The position numbers and the translations under genes were made by a program. DNA of 64,000 nt from Diphasiastrum complanatum (taxonomy: Eukaryota; Streptophyta; Lycopodiopsida; Lycopodiales; Lycopodiaceae), in NCBI GenBank assembly GCA_029204225.1, contig CM055095.1:77943488-78007487 (forward strand), written 5' to 3'. How positions within the stretch are numbered: the stretch's first letter is position 1; each line of letters starts with the position of its first letter. A model generated the notes under the pieces. That model was not told the origin of the DNA and searched no databases. It saw only the letters and a program-made list of their open reading frames with translations. Positions 46,463 to 57,154 of the stretch are shown piece after piece.

Positions 46463-47286
46463 ACATTGCAGAAGACCATGCTCTGAATTTCAAAATTTTA
46501 ATATGTGGTTTATAATCACATGCAATGCAAACTTCAAAAGATTAGCCACTTTGAGCTATTTAGGCGTAGAAAACATGTAAAGCCATTCTATGCGTAGAAT
46601 ACATGTAAAGCCACCTATACACTATGAAAACCGTGTGGAAGATGCATTAGTATGGGTACAACATTGAGTTTTGTGCAAATCCATCAAGAAAGAAAAACAT
46701 TCCACATACATAAAATTTAAAAAAACGAATATATTATATTTTTATTTAAAAACTCAATACTTCTCAAAAAATTCGTCTCACAAATCACATCCAAAGGCTT
46801 GGGAGCACACCAAGCTATCTATCATCCGTGACGCATCAATAATATATAGAACCAATGCTACTCTATAAATCTATGTGAGATTTTGTACTAACAAATCCAC
46901 ATCTAATAACAATTGGTGTCGTCGTGGAATCAAATATCCGAAGTCTTGTTGTTCCTTGAAAACTCTGCGTATTGCTGCAACAACCAAATAATTGTTCAGA
47001 TATGTTCGCCATTGCGCAAAACAAATCGCTCCATAAAGTCCCACACGAACGTTCGTCGATTGACAATGACCTTCACCATCTACAAAAACATGATAAACAT
47101 TAACTTAATGCGATTACCTAAAACATAGTCTATAGCTTGTGGTCGAGACATGTGGATGATGATCAGAGTGGGCGATTGAGATCTACTTAGCCATCTTCTC
47201 CCTCCATGTGGTCTGTGTCACAACATTCTTTTCATTTTCAATGTTTTTGCGAGACGACGCATTGCGCATGCTGCGGGTGTGACAAT
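46463..47286. other. Possible degraded interior of the old minus-strand copia element
   Basis: Lies directly downstream (minus strand) of the primer binding site at 47287-47300, so it should be leader and gag. The minus-strand frame 47066-46863 has no recognisable gag motif. Confidence 0.3.
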
Positions 47287-47300
47287 GGCTCTGATACCAT
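47287..47300 (-). promoter_or_regulatory. Primer binding site, initiator tRNA-Met type
   Basis: ATGGTATCAGAGCC on the minus strand, next to the end of the family D LTR (TATCCAACACA). TGGTATCAGAGC is the standard copia primer binding site. Confidence 0.8.
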
Positions 47301-48266
47301 TGTGTTGGATATTATGATCAGCTGATACCACTCTGATGGGATGATCTACTGTTCTTCTCAGGCCGTAGTGGAATAGGAGGTCGTCATCCCATCAAAGAAA
47401 AGACAATAGATAGTGAAAATGATGATATAATAGGACAGGATCTGGATTACTTAGAGAATAGAATGAGATTTGTTGAGCGTCAATATAGGTGTCATAGACA
47501 ACCATAAGGAGAAGAAATGATTAGGCGTCTGAGACAGTTGTGCTCTTCTCTGTTACTGACATAAAGAAATGTCAATTAGGCGTCTATGACAACCATATAT
47601 TTCTTCATTTATGAGTTTTGATAGTAGAGGAGGAAGAGTGAGAGGCATTCAAGCATTTAACATGAATATAACATGATAAGAAAATAGCGATTCTGTATAA
47701 TGAGTGTTGTAGTAACAATGATCAGATCACAAAACAATAGCGTTGAGTGCATGATCCTACTTACAGAATCAAATAATGAAAACCAATTTTGGTCGTTTGA
47801 TCTCTGTCATATTGATCTCTCAATCTTCTGATCGATGATCAATTCTGATTAGATGATTGATTGACTGATTATTATCTCTACTCGCTCAGTTCCTTTTGTA
47901 GCTGTTAGATGATCTTGTGTTATTCTAATTTTACACTTACAAGATCATTAACAACTGTCTAATTGATCAATATATTGGTTATTAACTGGAGCGTGAAGAC
48001 GTAGACAAGTACAGTATGAAATCCCATGTAAATGTACAGTATGTCGCATTCCTCGCATTTTTCAAAAAAATGTCGCATGATGTCTCGGGTGCCTGGAATG
48101 CCAATCAAGAATTACAAGAGTGGCAGATTAGCCATGACCTAGAGTGTATCTGTTGACGTCATGCTATCATATCAGACTCTCTGTACTTCTAGGTATTTGC
48201 ATGATCTCGCTGGTCCTTTTTGGAGCGTGAGGGCAGAAAAGGCGTCGCAACATTTTTCGTGTCGTC
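47301..48266 (-). mobile_element. Family D copia 5' LTR, downstream part (split by insertion)
   Basis: Together with 54424-54640 this forms one minus-oriented LTR of about 1.18 kb, split by the insertion of the young copia element. The outer start TGAAGAAACA at 54640 matches the family D LTR start at 59932. The lower end borders a tRNA-Met primer binding site. Contains a hairpin TGTCGCATTT-type unit at 48052-48078 and repeated (A/T)GGCGTCT(A/G)(T)GACA motifs around 47490-47600. Confidence 0.75.
48262..48266. repeat. Target site duplication, left copy (TCGTC)
   Basis: TCGTC immediately precedes the TG of the 5' LTR at 48267 and is repeated immediately after the CA of the 3' LTR at 54424-54428. 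Confidence 0.9.
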
Positions 48267-48948
48267 TGTTAAAAATTCACAATTCTAGCTTGACTAGTTT
48301 TGGTCATATGACTTGTAAATAGTTAGATGGTCATGATGTGGCTTGTCACACGTGCCAAATAGCATAGGATTCCATTCATAAGGATGTTTTCAAGTAGACC
48401 TAAGTGTTAGAACCTTTGGAATGAGTCCAAATTATGCTTAGATACAAGGGAGAAAAAATAGGAGCTATTTTTGGTAATTTTTGCATTGTTGAAAGATCTC
48501 CAAGATTCCAACCCTAACTTGGTAGGGATGAAAGATCCACCAAAATTAGCATTAGGGATAGGTTTAGGGCTACTCATACCTGCCCAAAACCGTGATGGAT
48601 CATGTATATATAGGTGATGATATCTCACCAAAATCAATCAAGCAATTTCATGTTTTTTCTCTCATAATGGTGCAATTGCTCTCTATGTTCATAATTGTTT
48701 GAGTACTTGTGATTATTAATGATTATAGGATTGAATGTAGGTCTGGTGTACAGTACTCAAACTGTGGGAGGCCGTACTTTCACACGTGTGAAGCCTTCTT
48801 CAAGGATTTGGGCCATTTAGTGAGGTTCAAGCATAGATTTTTGATGGATTTTGATGGTTCAACTTGTGCTAATCTTATGAAATCATAATCTATTGTTTCC
48901 CTCATCATTTCAAGTGTTTTAGGATCCTTATTTGCTGTAATTTTTACA
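48267..48948 (+). mobile_element. Copia family A 5' LTR, 682 bp
   Basis: TGTTAAAAATTC ... ATTTTTACA. TATA box TATATATAGG at 48605-48614; CACACGTGTG at 48781-48790. Differs from the 3' LTR at seven single-base positions by direct comparison and has the same length, so the two LTRs are about 99 % identical. Confidence 0.95.
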
Positions 48949-48960
48949 TGGTATCAGAGC
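48949..48960 (+). promoter_or_regulatory. Primer binding site of family A element
   Basis: TGGTATCAGAGC directly after the LTR CA end; complementary to the 3' end of initiator tRNA-Met as in most plant copia elements. Confidence 0.9.
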
Positions 48961-49759
48961 CTAAAGGCTGAAATGAGCTAAATCCTTGGTTTTCATTCAA
49001 TTTGATCACAATTTTTGATCTAAATCTTGTGTAGATTGGATCTTAGCATCTACTATTGATTCTAGAACTCAAAGTGAGTCAAATACATTGGAGATTGGTG
49101 TTGTGTGACTTCATTTGCAGGTGTTTAGGTGTCTAAAACCAGAGGCAAAGTTGAATTCAATTCACATTACCAAGATAGCAAGTTTTGGTTGCTCCAAGCA
49201 TTGATTTCTAAGCGAGTTTTGGAGGTGATTTCATAGAGGAGGCTTTCTAGCATTCAAGGAGAGGGAAGATCAGAGTTTTGGGGACTCTTCAAGGCTGTTC
49301 TAAGGTGTAGTAGACACCTCCTAAAGTGATTTAGGTTCAGTCCAACCATTGCTTGACTTATGCACCAAATTAGATCAATTTTTCATCAATTTTGATCATT
49401 TTTTGCTTGTGATTGGATAGTAGATTGTGTTGCATCCTCATTAAGTTCCATTTAGATCTTTTACAAGTGATTTTGGAAGTATATTAGGTTGCTGAAATTC
49501 ACTCTTGATCAGATCATTTGGAAGCTTTAATGTTCTTTATAGAAAGAGGGGCAATTCTACTAGTATTGTCTACTTCAATCAAGCAAGTGCATTGTTTCTA
49601 GTATTCTATGATTTGATTTTGTTAGAGATCATGCTTAGATCTTTATAGGAAGTCTATTACTGATCTTTTCAGGTCCCTAAGAAGTGGGATAATGTAGACC
49701 TTCAATCAAATCAATAGAAGTAACCTTCATTTGTGTCAAGTCCTTGATTAGGAGACTAG

Positions 49760-51625
49760 ATGGCATCTATAAATGCATATCTTTTGGATACTAATGAAAG
49801 GCTCAACAAAACTAACTATTCCATATGGAAAGTTAGAATGGAATCTATCATGATCATGCAAGATCTGATGGAAATTGTAAATGGTAAGGAGGGTGAACCT
49901 ATTCATCCTCAAGAAAAAGCCAAATACATCAAGAGGTGCAATGTTGCACTACATTGCATAAAAATGAATGTTGCAAATGAACTCTTAAGAGAGGTAGGAG
50001 ATTGCACTTCAGCTCAAGATGCTTGGGAGACTTTGCAAAAGGTCTATGAATCCAAGAACCAAACTAGAATGTTAGCTTTGAAGAATCAAATCTATAGAAG
50101 CTATCAAAAGAAAAGAGAGAGTGCACATACTTTTGTCCTAAGAGTAAAGGAATTGAACAAAGAGCTAGCCTTTATAGGTGACCCTATCAAGGATGAAGAG
50201 CTTGTTCAACTCATATTGAATGGACTAAGCTTTGAATTTGACAATTTGGTTCAGGGATATGCAATTATGGGTAAGCTACCCATACTTGAAGAACTCCAAG
50301 GCACACTCATGGCCAAGGAATCAAGAAGGAGCCAAATGCAAGAGAGGATGGATAGGCTTTCCATCCAAGGTGGAGATGACCAAGCTCTCTTCACCAAAGG
50401 CAAAGGCAAGTCCAAAGGCAAAGGATCAACATTCAAGAAGTCTACAAAGCTTGAGGATCAAGAAGGACCCCCAAAGACATCTCCATCAACCACCAAAGTC
50501 AAGAAGGACAAATCAAAGGTGAAGTGCTACTATTGTAGCAAGATGGGGCATTATGCCTCGGAATGCTTCAAGAGGAAGCAAGATCAAAGCCAAGCCAACA
50601 TGAGCAAAGAAGAGGAGGAGGAGAGTTCACATGAGGACTCTCTCATGATGTCCATATTTTCTTCAACAAGCTTCAAAGGAGAAGATCCTTGGTGGATTGA
50701 CTCGGGTGCTAGTTCACACATGACTAGTAAAAGGGAGTTTTTCTCTTCTCTCGTATCTTATGATGGACCTATAAAGTCTATCTATACAGCAAATGATGAA
50801 GCTTGTAAGATTGAAGGAGTTGGTAGCATTCCCCTTTGCTTAGGATCTTCCAAAAAGATCAACATAGAAGGTGTTTTGTACATTCCTACAATAACAAAGA
50901 ATCTACTAAGTGTTGGCCAAATGGTAGACAATGGTTTCAATGTTGACTTTGCTTCAAATGAATGTTTCATCAAGAAGAAGGGTAAGATAGTGGCTAAGGG
51001 CACTAGACTTGGCAAACTTTATAAGCTGGATGCATTTGTGGATACTAATGTTGTCATGTTGGCCGAGAAGAGCAAGATATCTACCTTTACTTTATGGCAC
51101 AAAAGACTTGGACATGTCAACTTGGGTTCCATGGAGGCTATGATTAAGGAGGAGTATGCTTTAGGCCTACCAAGGTCTATTGGGAAGGAAGACAAGGTTT
51201 GTGAAGCTTGTGCCTTATCCAAGGCACATAAGAAGGTGTTTCCTAACTCCATCACAAAGTCATCTCATCCTCTTGAACTCATACACTCGGATGTGCACAT
51301 TGCTAGCACCAAATCTAATGGAGGTTCATCCATGTTTTTAACCTTCATTGATGACTACTCAAGATATTGTTGGGTGTTCTTACTTTTCTTCAAGTCTCAA
51401 GTATTTGATACTTTTGTAAAGTTCAAGTTGTTTGTGGAAAAGCATCATAATCATAGCATCAAGATTCTTAGAAGTGACAATGGTGGAGAATTCATCTCCA
51501 ATGAGTTCAAGGCCTTTTGTGAGGAGGAAGGGATCAAGAAAGAGACTTCTTGTCCTTACACTCCTCAACAAAATGGAGTTGCTGAAGAAGGAATAGAACA
51601 TTATGTGAATGTTCTAAGGCTTTAA
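49760..51625 (+). CDS. Copia gag, protease and integrase core (first part of polyprotein)
   Basis: 621 codons from the ATG at 49760. Gag occupies about residues 1-255 (N-Y-S-I-W-K-V-R-M-E near 20-29 as in the UBN2/copia gag family). CCHC zinc knuckle at 256-269 (C-Y-Y-C-S-K-M-G-H-Y-A-S-E-C). Aspartic protease with D314-S-G-A. GAG-pre-integrase W-H-K-R-L-G-H at 446-452. Integrase core with the D,D(35)E triad at Asp511, Asp573 and Glu609. Gag packages the RNA, protease cuts the polyprotein and integrase inserts the cDNA. The frame ends 12 residues after Glu609. At about 51582-51592 the sequence is one base shorter than the same place in the copies at 11.9 and 30.7 kb, which shifts the frame. 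The remainder of pol is open in the next frame. No other break was seen. Confidence 0.93.
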   Translation: MASINAYLLDTNERLNKTNYSIWKVRMESIMIMQDLMEIVNGKEGEPIHPQEKAKYIKRCNVALHCIKMNVANELLREVGDCTSAQDAWETLQKVYESKNQTRMLALKNQIYRSYQKKRESAHTFVLRVKELNKELAFIGDPIKDEELVQLILNGLSFEFDNLVQGYAIMGKLPILEELQGTLMAKESRRSQMQERMDRLSIQGGDDQALFTKGKGKSKGKGSTFKKSTKLEDQEGPPKTSPSTTKVKKDKSKVKCYYCSKMGHYASECFKRKQDQSQANMSKEEEEESSHEDSLMMSIFSSTSFKGEDPWWIDSGASSHMTSKREFFSSLVSYDGPIKSIYTANDEACKIEGVGSIPLCLGSSKKINIEGVLYIPTITKNLLSVGQMVDNGFNVDFASNECFIKKKGKIVAKGTRLGKLYKLDAFVDTNVVMLAEKSKISTFTLWHKRLGHVNLGSMEAMIKEEYALGLPRSIGKEDKVCEACALSKAHKKVFPNSITKSSHPLELIHSDVHIASTKSNGGSSMFLTFIDDYSRYCWVFLLFFKSQVFDTFVKFKLFVEKHHNHSIKILRSDNGGEFISNEFKAFCEEEGIKKETSCPYTPQQNGVAEEGIEHYVNVLRL

Positions 51626-51639
51626 GATTAGATGCTTGT

Positions 51640-53727
51640 TTGCCCAAATCCTTTTGGGGTGAGTCTCTTGTATGTGCAAACTACTTGATGAATAGGGTGT
51701 CTTGCAAAGCCATTGAAGGCAAAACTCCTTATGAGATGTTGTATGGAAAGAAACCCAATCTTAATCACTTGAAAGTTTTTGGGTGTATATGTTATGTGCA
51801 TGTGCCATTGGAAACAAGAACCAAGGAGGATCCATCTTCCACAAGAGGGATCATGCTTGGATATGCAAGCTCAAGCAAGGGCTACAAAGTCTATCTCCCA
51901 TCCTTGAACAAATTTGTTGTTTCAAGGGATGTCATCTTTGATGAACATCATATGCATATGCTTGAAGAAGGCTCAAGTGCTCCAACAATCAAGAAGAAGA
52001 TGGCCGAGGAGCAAGATCTTGGTTTTGAGGAGGAGCTCATGGAGGAGCAAGCACCAAACCCACCTATCACACCAAGGAGATCTTCAAGGGCAAAAGTGGA
52101 GCCATCAAAGCTCACATATCAAGGCAAAGGACAGCAAGTTGAGGGTATCTCATCCACTTCTTATGCTTTATCTAGTTTTGAAGAACCGTCTAATGTTGAA
52201 GATGCATTGAACTCCAAAGAATGGTATAAAGCTATGTTGGATGAGTATGATGCCTTGATTGAGAATGAAACTTGGTTGCTTGTTGAGAGACCTCAAAGGA
52301 ATGTAATAGGATGCAAGTGGGTCTTCAAGCTTAAGTTGAATGCAAATGGGAGTGTTAACAAACATAAAGCAAGATTAGTTGCAAAAGGTTATGCTCAAGA
52401 GAGAGGGATAGACTATGAGGAAACTTTTGCACCCGTGGCCAAGATGGTCACAATAAGGCTAATCATTGCACTTGCATCACATTTTGGATGGATTCTATGT
52501 CAAATGGATGTCTCTAATGCTTTCTTGAATGGTTTTTTGGAAGAAGATATCTATATGGAGCAGCCACAAGGGTTCATCAAGCATGGAATGGAGAACAAAG
52601 TATGCCATCTCCAAAGAAGCATCTATGGCTTGAAGCAAGCCTCGAGATCTTGGAATTCAAGACTACATTGCTATCTTATTTCACTTTCTTTTTTTCAAAG
52701 TGAATATGATCCCACTCTTTACATTAAGTTTGATGATGTTGGTATTGTACTTTTACTCATTTATGTAGATGACATCATCATTAGTGGAAATAGTGTTGAT
52801 GGTATTGAAAAAATCAAGATAGATCTATCCTTAGAGTTCAAGATGGTAGATCTAGGGTGTCTTCACTTCATCTTAGGCATAGAAGTACTTAGAGGGTCTG
52901 ATTTTATCTTTATAAGTCAAGTAAACTATGCTCAAAGTCTTTTGAAGAAGTTTAAGATGGAAGTATGCAAAAGTGTTGACACACCAATGGAGCAAGATGT
53001 AAAAGTGCCAAATGAAGATGATGAAAGATCCTTCATGGACATCACTTTGTTTAGGCAGCTTATAGGTTCCTTAATGTGGATCACTATAACTAGACCAGAT
53101 CTTAGCTTTAGTGTATGTAGGTTGAGCCAATCCATGCAAAAGCCATTGAATATCCATTGGAAAAAGGCTAAGAGGATTCTAAGATACATCTCGGGTACAT
53201 TGGATTTTGGGATTCTATATAGAGGAGATGTGATTAACCTTCATGCATTTAGTGATTCAGATTTTGCAGGGGACAAGAGGGATAGGAAATCAACAAGTGC
53301 CTATTCAACTTTCATAGGAGAAGGTGTGGTTTCATGGCTTTCAAAAAAGCAAGAAACTATATCTCTATCTTCAACCGAGGCCGAGTACAAAGCTTTGACA
53401 ACCACTACAAAGGAGGTACTTTGGATCAAGAGATTATTGGTGGAACTAAAGATCATGGATTCAGAGGAGGCACCAATCATCTACAATGACAATATATCAG
53501 CCCAACACCTTGCATCTAACCCAATCTTCCATGCAAGATCTAAGCACATTGAGATATGCCATCACTTTGTGAGAGAAATGGTGCAAGCCAAGGAGATTGC
53601 TTTGGAGCATGTTCCAAGCAATGAATGTGTAGCTGATCTACTTACTAAACCACTTCAAAAGACACCTTTTATGAAGTTCAGATCATCACTTGGAGTGATT
53701 AGTAAAGCAATGATTGAACCAAGCTAG
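51640..53727 (+). CDS. Copia integrase C-terminus, reverse transcriptase and RNase H (second part of polyprotein)
   Basis: 695 codons, uninterrupted. It begins in the integrase C-terminal region (F-W-G-E-S-L-V-C-A-N-Y-L, then V-F-G-C-I-C-Y-V-H). Reverse transcriptase follows, with A-R-L-V-A-K-G-Y, F-A-P-V-A-K-M, C-Q-M-D-V-S-N-A-F-L-N-G, I-Y-G-L-K-Q and the YVDD active site at residues 375-378. RNase H has D-S-D-F-A-G-D, S-L-S-S-T-E-A-E-Y-K-A-L and the closing C-V-A-D-L-L-T-K-P-L. The listed ATG is internal to pol. The protein would normally be made as a continuation of the upstream polyprotein, and here it is cut off by the one-base shift near 51590. Stop at 53725-53727, 14 bases before the 3' LTR. 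Confidence 0.93.
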   Translation: MPKSFWGESLVCANYLMNRVSCKAIEGKTPYEMLYGKKPNLNHLKVFGCICYVHVPLETRTKEDPSSTRGIMLGYASSSKGYKVYLPSLNKFVVSRDVIFDEHHMHMLEEGSSAPTIKKKMAEEQDLGFEEELMEEQAPNPPITPRRSSRAKVEPSKLTYQGKGQQVEGISSTSYALSSFEEPSNVEDALNSKEWYKAMLDEYDALIENETWLLVERPQRNVIGCKWVFKLKLNANGSVNKHKARLVAKGYAQERGIDYEETFAPVAKMVTIRLIIALASHFGWILCQMDVSNAFLNGFLEEDIYMEQPQGFIKHGMENKVCHLQRSIYGLKQASRSWNSRLHCYLISLSFFQSEYDPTLYIKFDDVGIVLLLIYVDDIIISGNSVDGIEKIKIDLSLEFKMVDLGCLHFILGIEVLRGSDFIFISQVNYAQSLLKKFKMEVCKSVDTPMEQDVKVPNEDDERSFMDITLFRQLIGSLMWITITRPDLSFSVCRLSQSMQKPLNIHWKKAKRILRYISGTLDFGILYRGDVINLHAFSDSDFAGDKRDRKSTSAYSTFIGEGVVSWLSKKQETISLSSTEAEYKALTTTTKEVLWIKRLLVELKIMDSEEAPIIYNDNISAQHLASNPIFHARSKHIEICHHFVREMVQAKEIALEHVPSNECVADLLTKPLQKTPFMKFRSSLGVISKAMIEPS

Positions 53728-53730
53728 ATA

Positions 53731-53741
53731 GTGAGGAGGAG
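53731..53741 (+). promoter_or_regulatory. Polypurine tract
   Basis: GTGAGGAGGAG immediately before the 3' LTR; primes plus-strand DNA synthesis. Confidence 0.85.
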
Positions 53742-54423
53742 TGTTAAAAATTCACAATTCTAGCTTGACTAGTTTTGGTCATATGACTTGTAAATAGTTA
53801 GATGGTCATGATGTGGCTTGTCACACGTGCCAAATAGCATAGTATTCCATTCATAAGGATGTTCTCAAGTAGAGCTAAGTGTTAGAACCTTTGGAATGAG
53901 TCCAAATTATGCTTAGATACAAGGGAGAAAAAATAGGAGCTATTTTTGGTAATTTTTGCATTGTTGAGGGATCTCCAAGATTCCAACCCTAACTTGGTAG
54001 GGATGAAAGATCCACCAAAATTAGCATTAGGGATAGGTTTAGGGCTACTCATACCTGCCCAAAACCGTGATGGATCATGTATATATAGGTGATGATATCT
54101 CACCAAAATCAATCAAGCAATTTCATGTTTTTTCTCTCATAATGGTGCAATTGCTCTCTATGTTCATAATTGTTTGAGTACTTGTGATTATTAATGATTA
54201 TAGGATTGAATGTAGGTCTGGTGTACAGTACTCAGACTGTGGGAGGCCGTACTTTCACACGTGTGAAGCCTTCTTCAAGGATTTGGGCCATTTAGTGAGG
54301 TTCAAGCATAGATTTTTGATGGATTTTGATGGTTCAACTTGTGCTAATCTTATGAAATCATAATCTATTGTTTCCCTCATCATTTCAAGTGTTTTACGAT
54401 CCTTATTTGCTGTAATTTTTACA
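53742..54423 (+). mobile_element. Copia family A 3' LTR, 682 bp
   Basis: Same length as the 5' LTR, with seven substitutions. CACACGTGTG at 54256-54265. Whole element 48267-54423 is 6157 bases. Confidence 0.95.
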
Positions 54424-54428
54424 TCGTC
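54424..54428. repeat. Target site duplication, right copy (TCGTC)
   Basis: Perfect match to 48262-48266. Confidence 0.9.
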
Positions 54429-54640
54429 TCGTGTCTTTTGACTTTTAGCGTCGTCTGACTTTCTCCTGCTGGACCGCAAAAGATTCTCTTTCGCGAATCT
54501 TTCATGTTCGTGTCTTCTCGTCAGGTGTTCGCGAACATTTTCGCTTTGTGTCTCTTGACTTTCGTGTTCGCGAACATTTTCATCAGGCAGAGGGCTAAAA
54601 GCTAGCAAAGCTTTGTAAATAGAAATGTTTTGTTTCTTCA
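54424..54640 (-). mobile_element. Family D copia LTR, upstream part (split by insertion)
   Basis: The minus strand starts TGAAGAAACAAAACATTTC at 54640, the same as the LTR start at 59932. Contains three TTCGCGAA-type motifs within about 90 bases (for example GTTCGCGAAC at 54527-54536 and 54571-54580). Rejoins 48266 when the young element is removed. Confidence 0.8.
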
Positions 54641-55489
<849 letters not shown>

Positions 55490-55589
55490 TCTCCCAAGGT
55501 ATTCACATAATCACAAAAAAGGAGGGAACTCGACTCTTTGATTGAACAAATGAGATGTGAGAACATGAAATACAAAAGCTTTTATAGTT

Positions 55590-56340
55590 GGGTACAAATG
55601 AGTTGAAGTGGCAACTTTCTATCGGCTCATTTCTAAACTTAATAGTCTAAGTTAACTTACTTTTCTTTATGTTGGCAAATAACTTGACTTTATAATGTTT
55701 TTTTTTTGTATTTCCTACTTGAGCCACACCACATAAATTTCCTACTGTGCGTCGAGGCACTTTTAACCAAAATGAATTGTTTACTCTATTTTATGCTTTG
55801 AGGCATATTTACAATATTTTGCTCTTTGCGCAATACAAGTGCACCATTGGTGTCTGCTGACTTTATAATTACATTTTGTAGAAGCCCTTCGTATTATGTC
55901 TCATGTGTTGGGCATGTACCGTACGTGGTGGCCTCAATGGTAAACACAGATATATCTTTCAACAAGCATGGTGGCCCCAATGGTAAACACAAATATATCT
56001 TTCTTTTTTCAACGGTTCTATCGATGAGCACAATACGACATCAAACAAAATCTACAAATTTTTCATTAGGGCACCTTCGGCATTTGTAGGGCAGTGTCGT
56101 CTTTTTCGCCTATCACAAATCACGTGTAAAAACACAGTGTCGTCTTTTTCACTTTTTTTGCCCGTGGAAATTTACCTGTATTTACACTCGGAGAACTACT
56201 GCGGATCGCACCACAAGCAAAAATCCTTTTAGCTGAATGGGCCAATTAGCATCTATGCATAGTTAGGCACCTATCCAGTGATCTAACCTTTGTTGACAGG
56301 TGGAAGGGCTATACTACGAAAGATCTTTGACCCCACAATC
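55590..56340. other. Non-coding, possible LTR U3
   Basis: Upstream (minus strand) of the TATA at 55581; no gene. Two GTGTCGTCTTTTTC copies at about 56093 and 56137. Confidence 0.35.
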
Positions 56341-56359
56341 CGTCCATGCACACCTGCAT

Positions 56360-56453
56360 AGCAAGAGAGAGAGAAGGGAGATAGAGAAAAGAGATAGAGA
56401 GAGGTAGAGAGAGGAGAGAAGAGAGAGAGAGAGAGAGAAGAGAGAGAGTAGAG
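56360..56453. repeat. GA-rich imperfect microsatellite
   Basis: AGAGAGAG and GAGATAGAGA stretches interrupted by single bases. The neighbouring GGGCTC(A/G)AGCGCCTACCCA(T/A)AGCTAT occurs twice, at about 56483 and 56568. Confidence 0.8.
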
Positions 56454-56601
56454 AGCTCCCCAAGGATGGTTGGGGCTATGGGGGCTCAAGCGCCTACCCA
56501 TAGCTATGTACCATTCACCCTTGGAGAGAGAGGGAGAGAGAGCCTAAGTTGAGAAAGTCCTTGGGGGCTCGAGCGCCTACCCAAAGCTATTCTATCCCAA
56601 C

Positions 56602-57150
<549 letters not shown>

Positions 57151-57154
57151 AAAA

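Noticed and set aside
51590-51640. Programmed frameshift separating gag-protease-integrase from RT-RNase H in the young copia element
   Set aside because: Copia elements usually encode one frame, and related copies in this window are in frame here; the one-base difference is more simply a private deletion or sequencing error.
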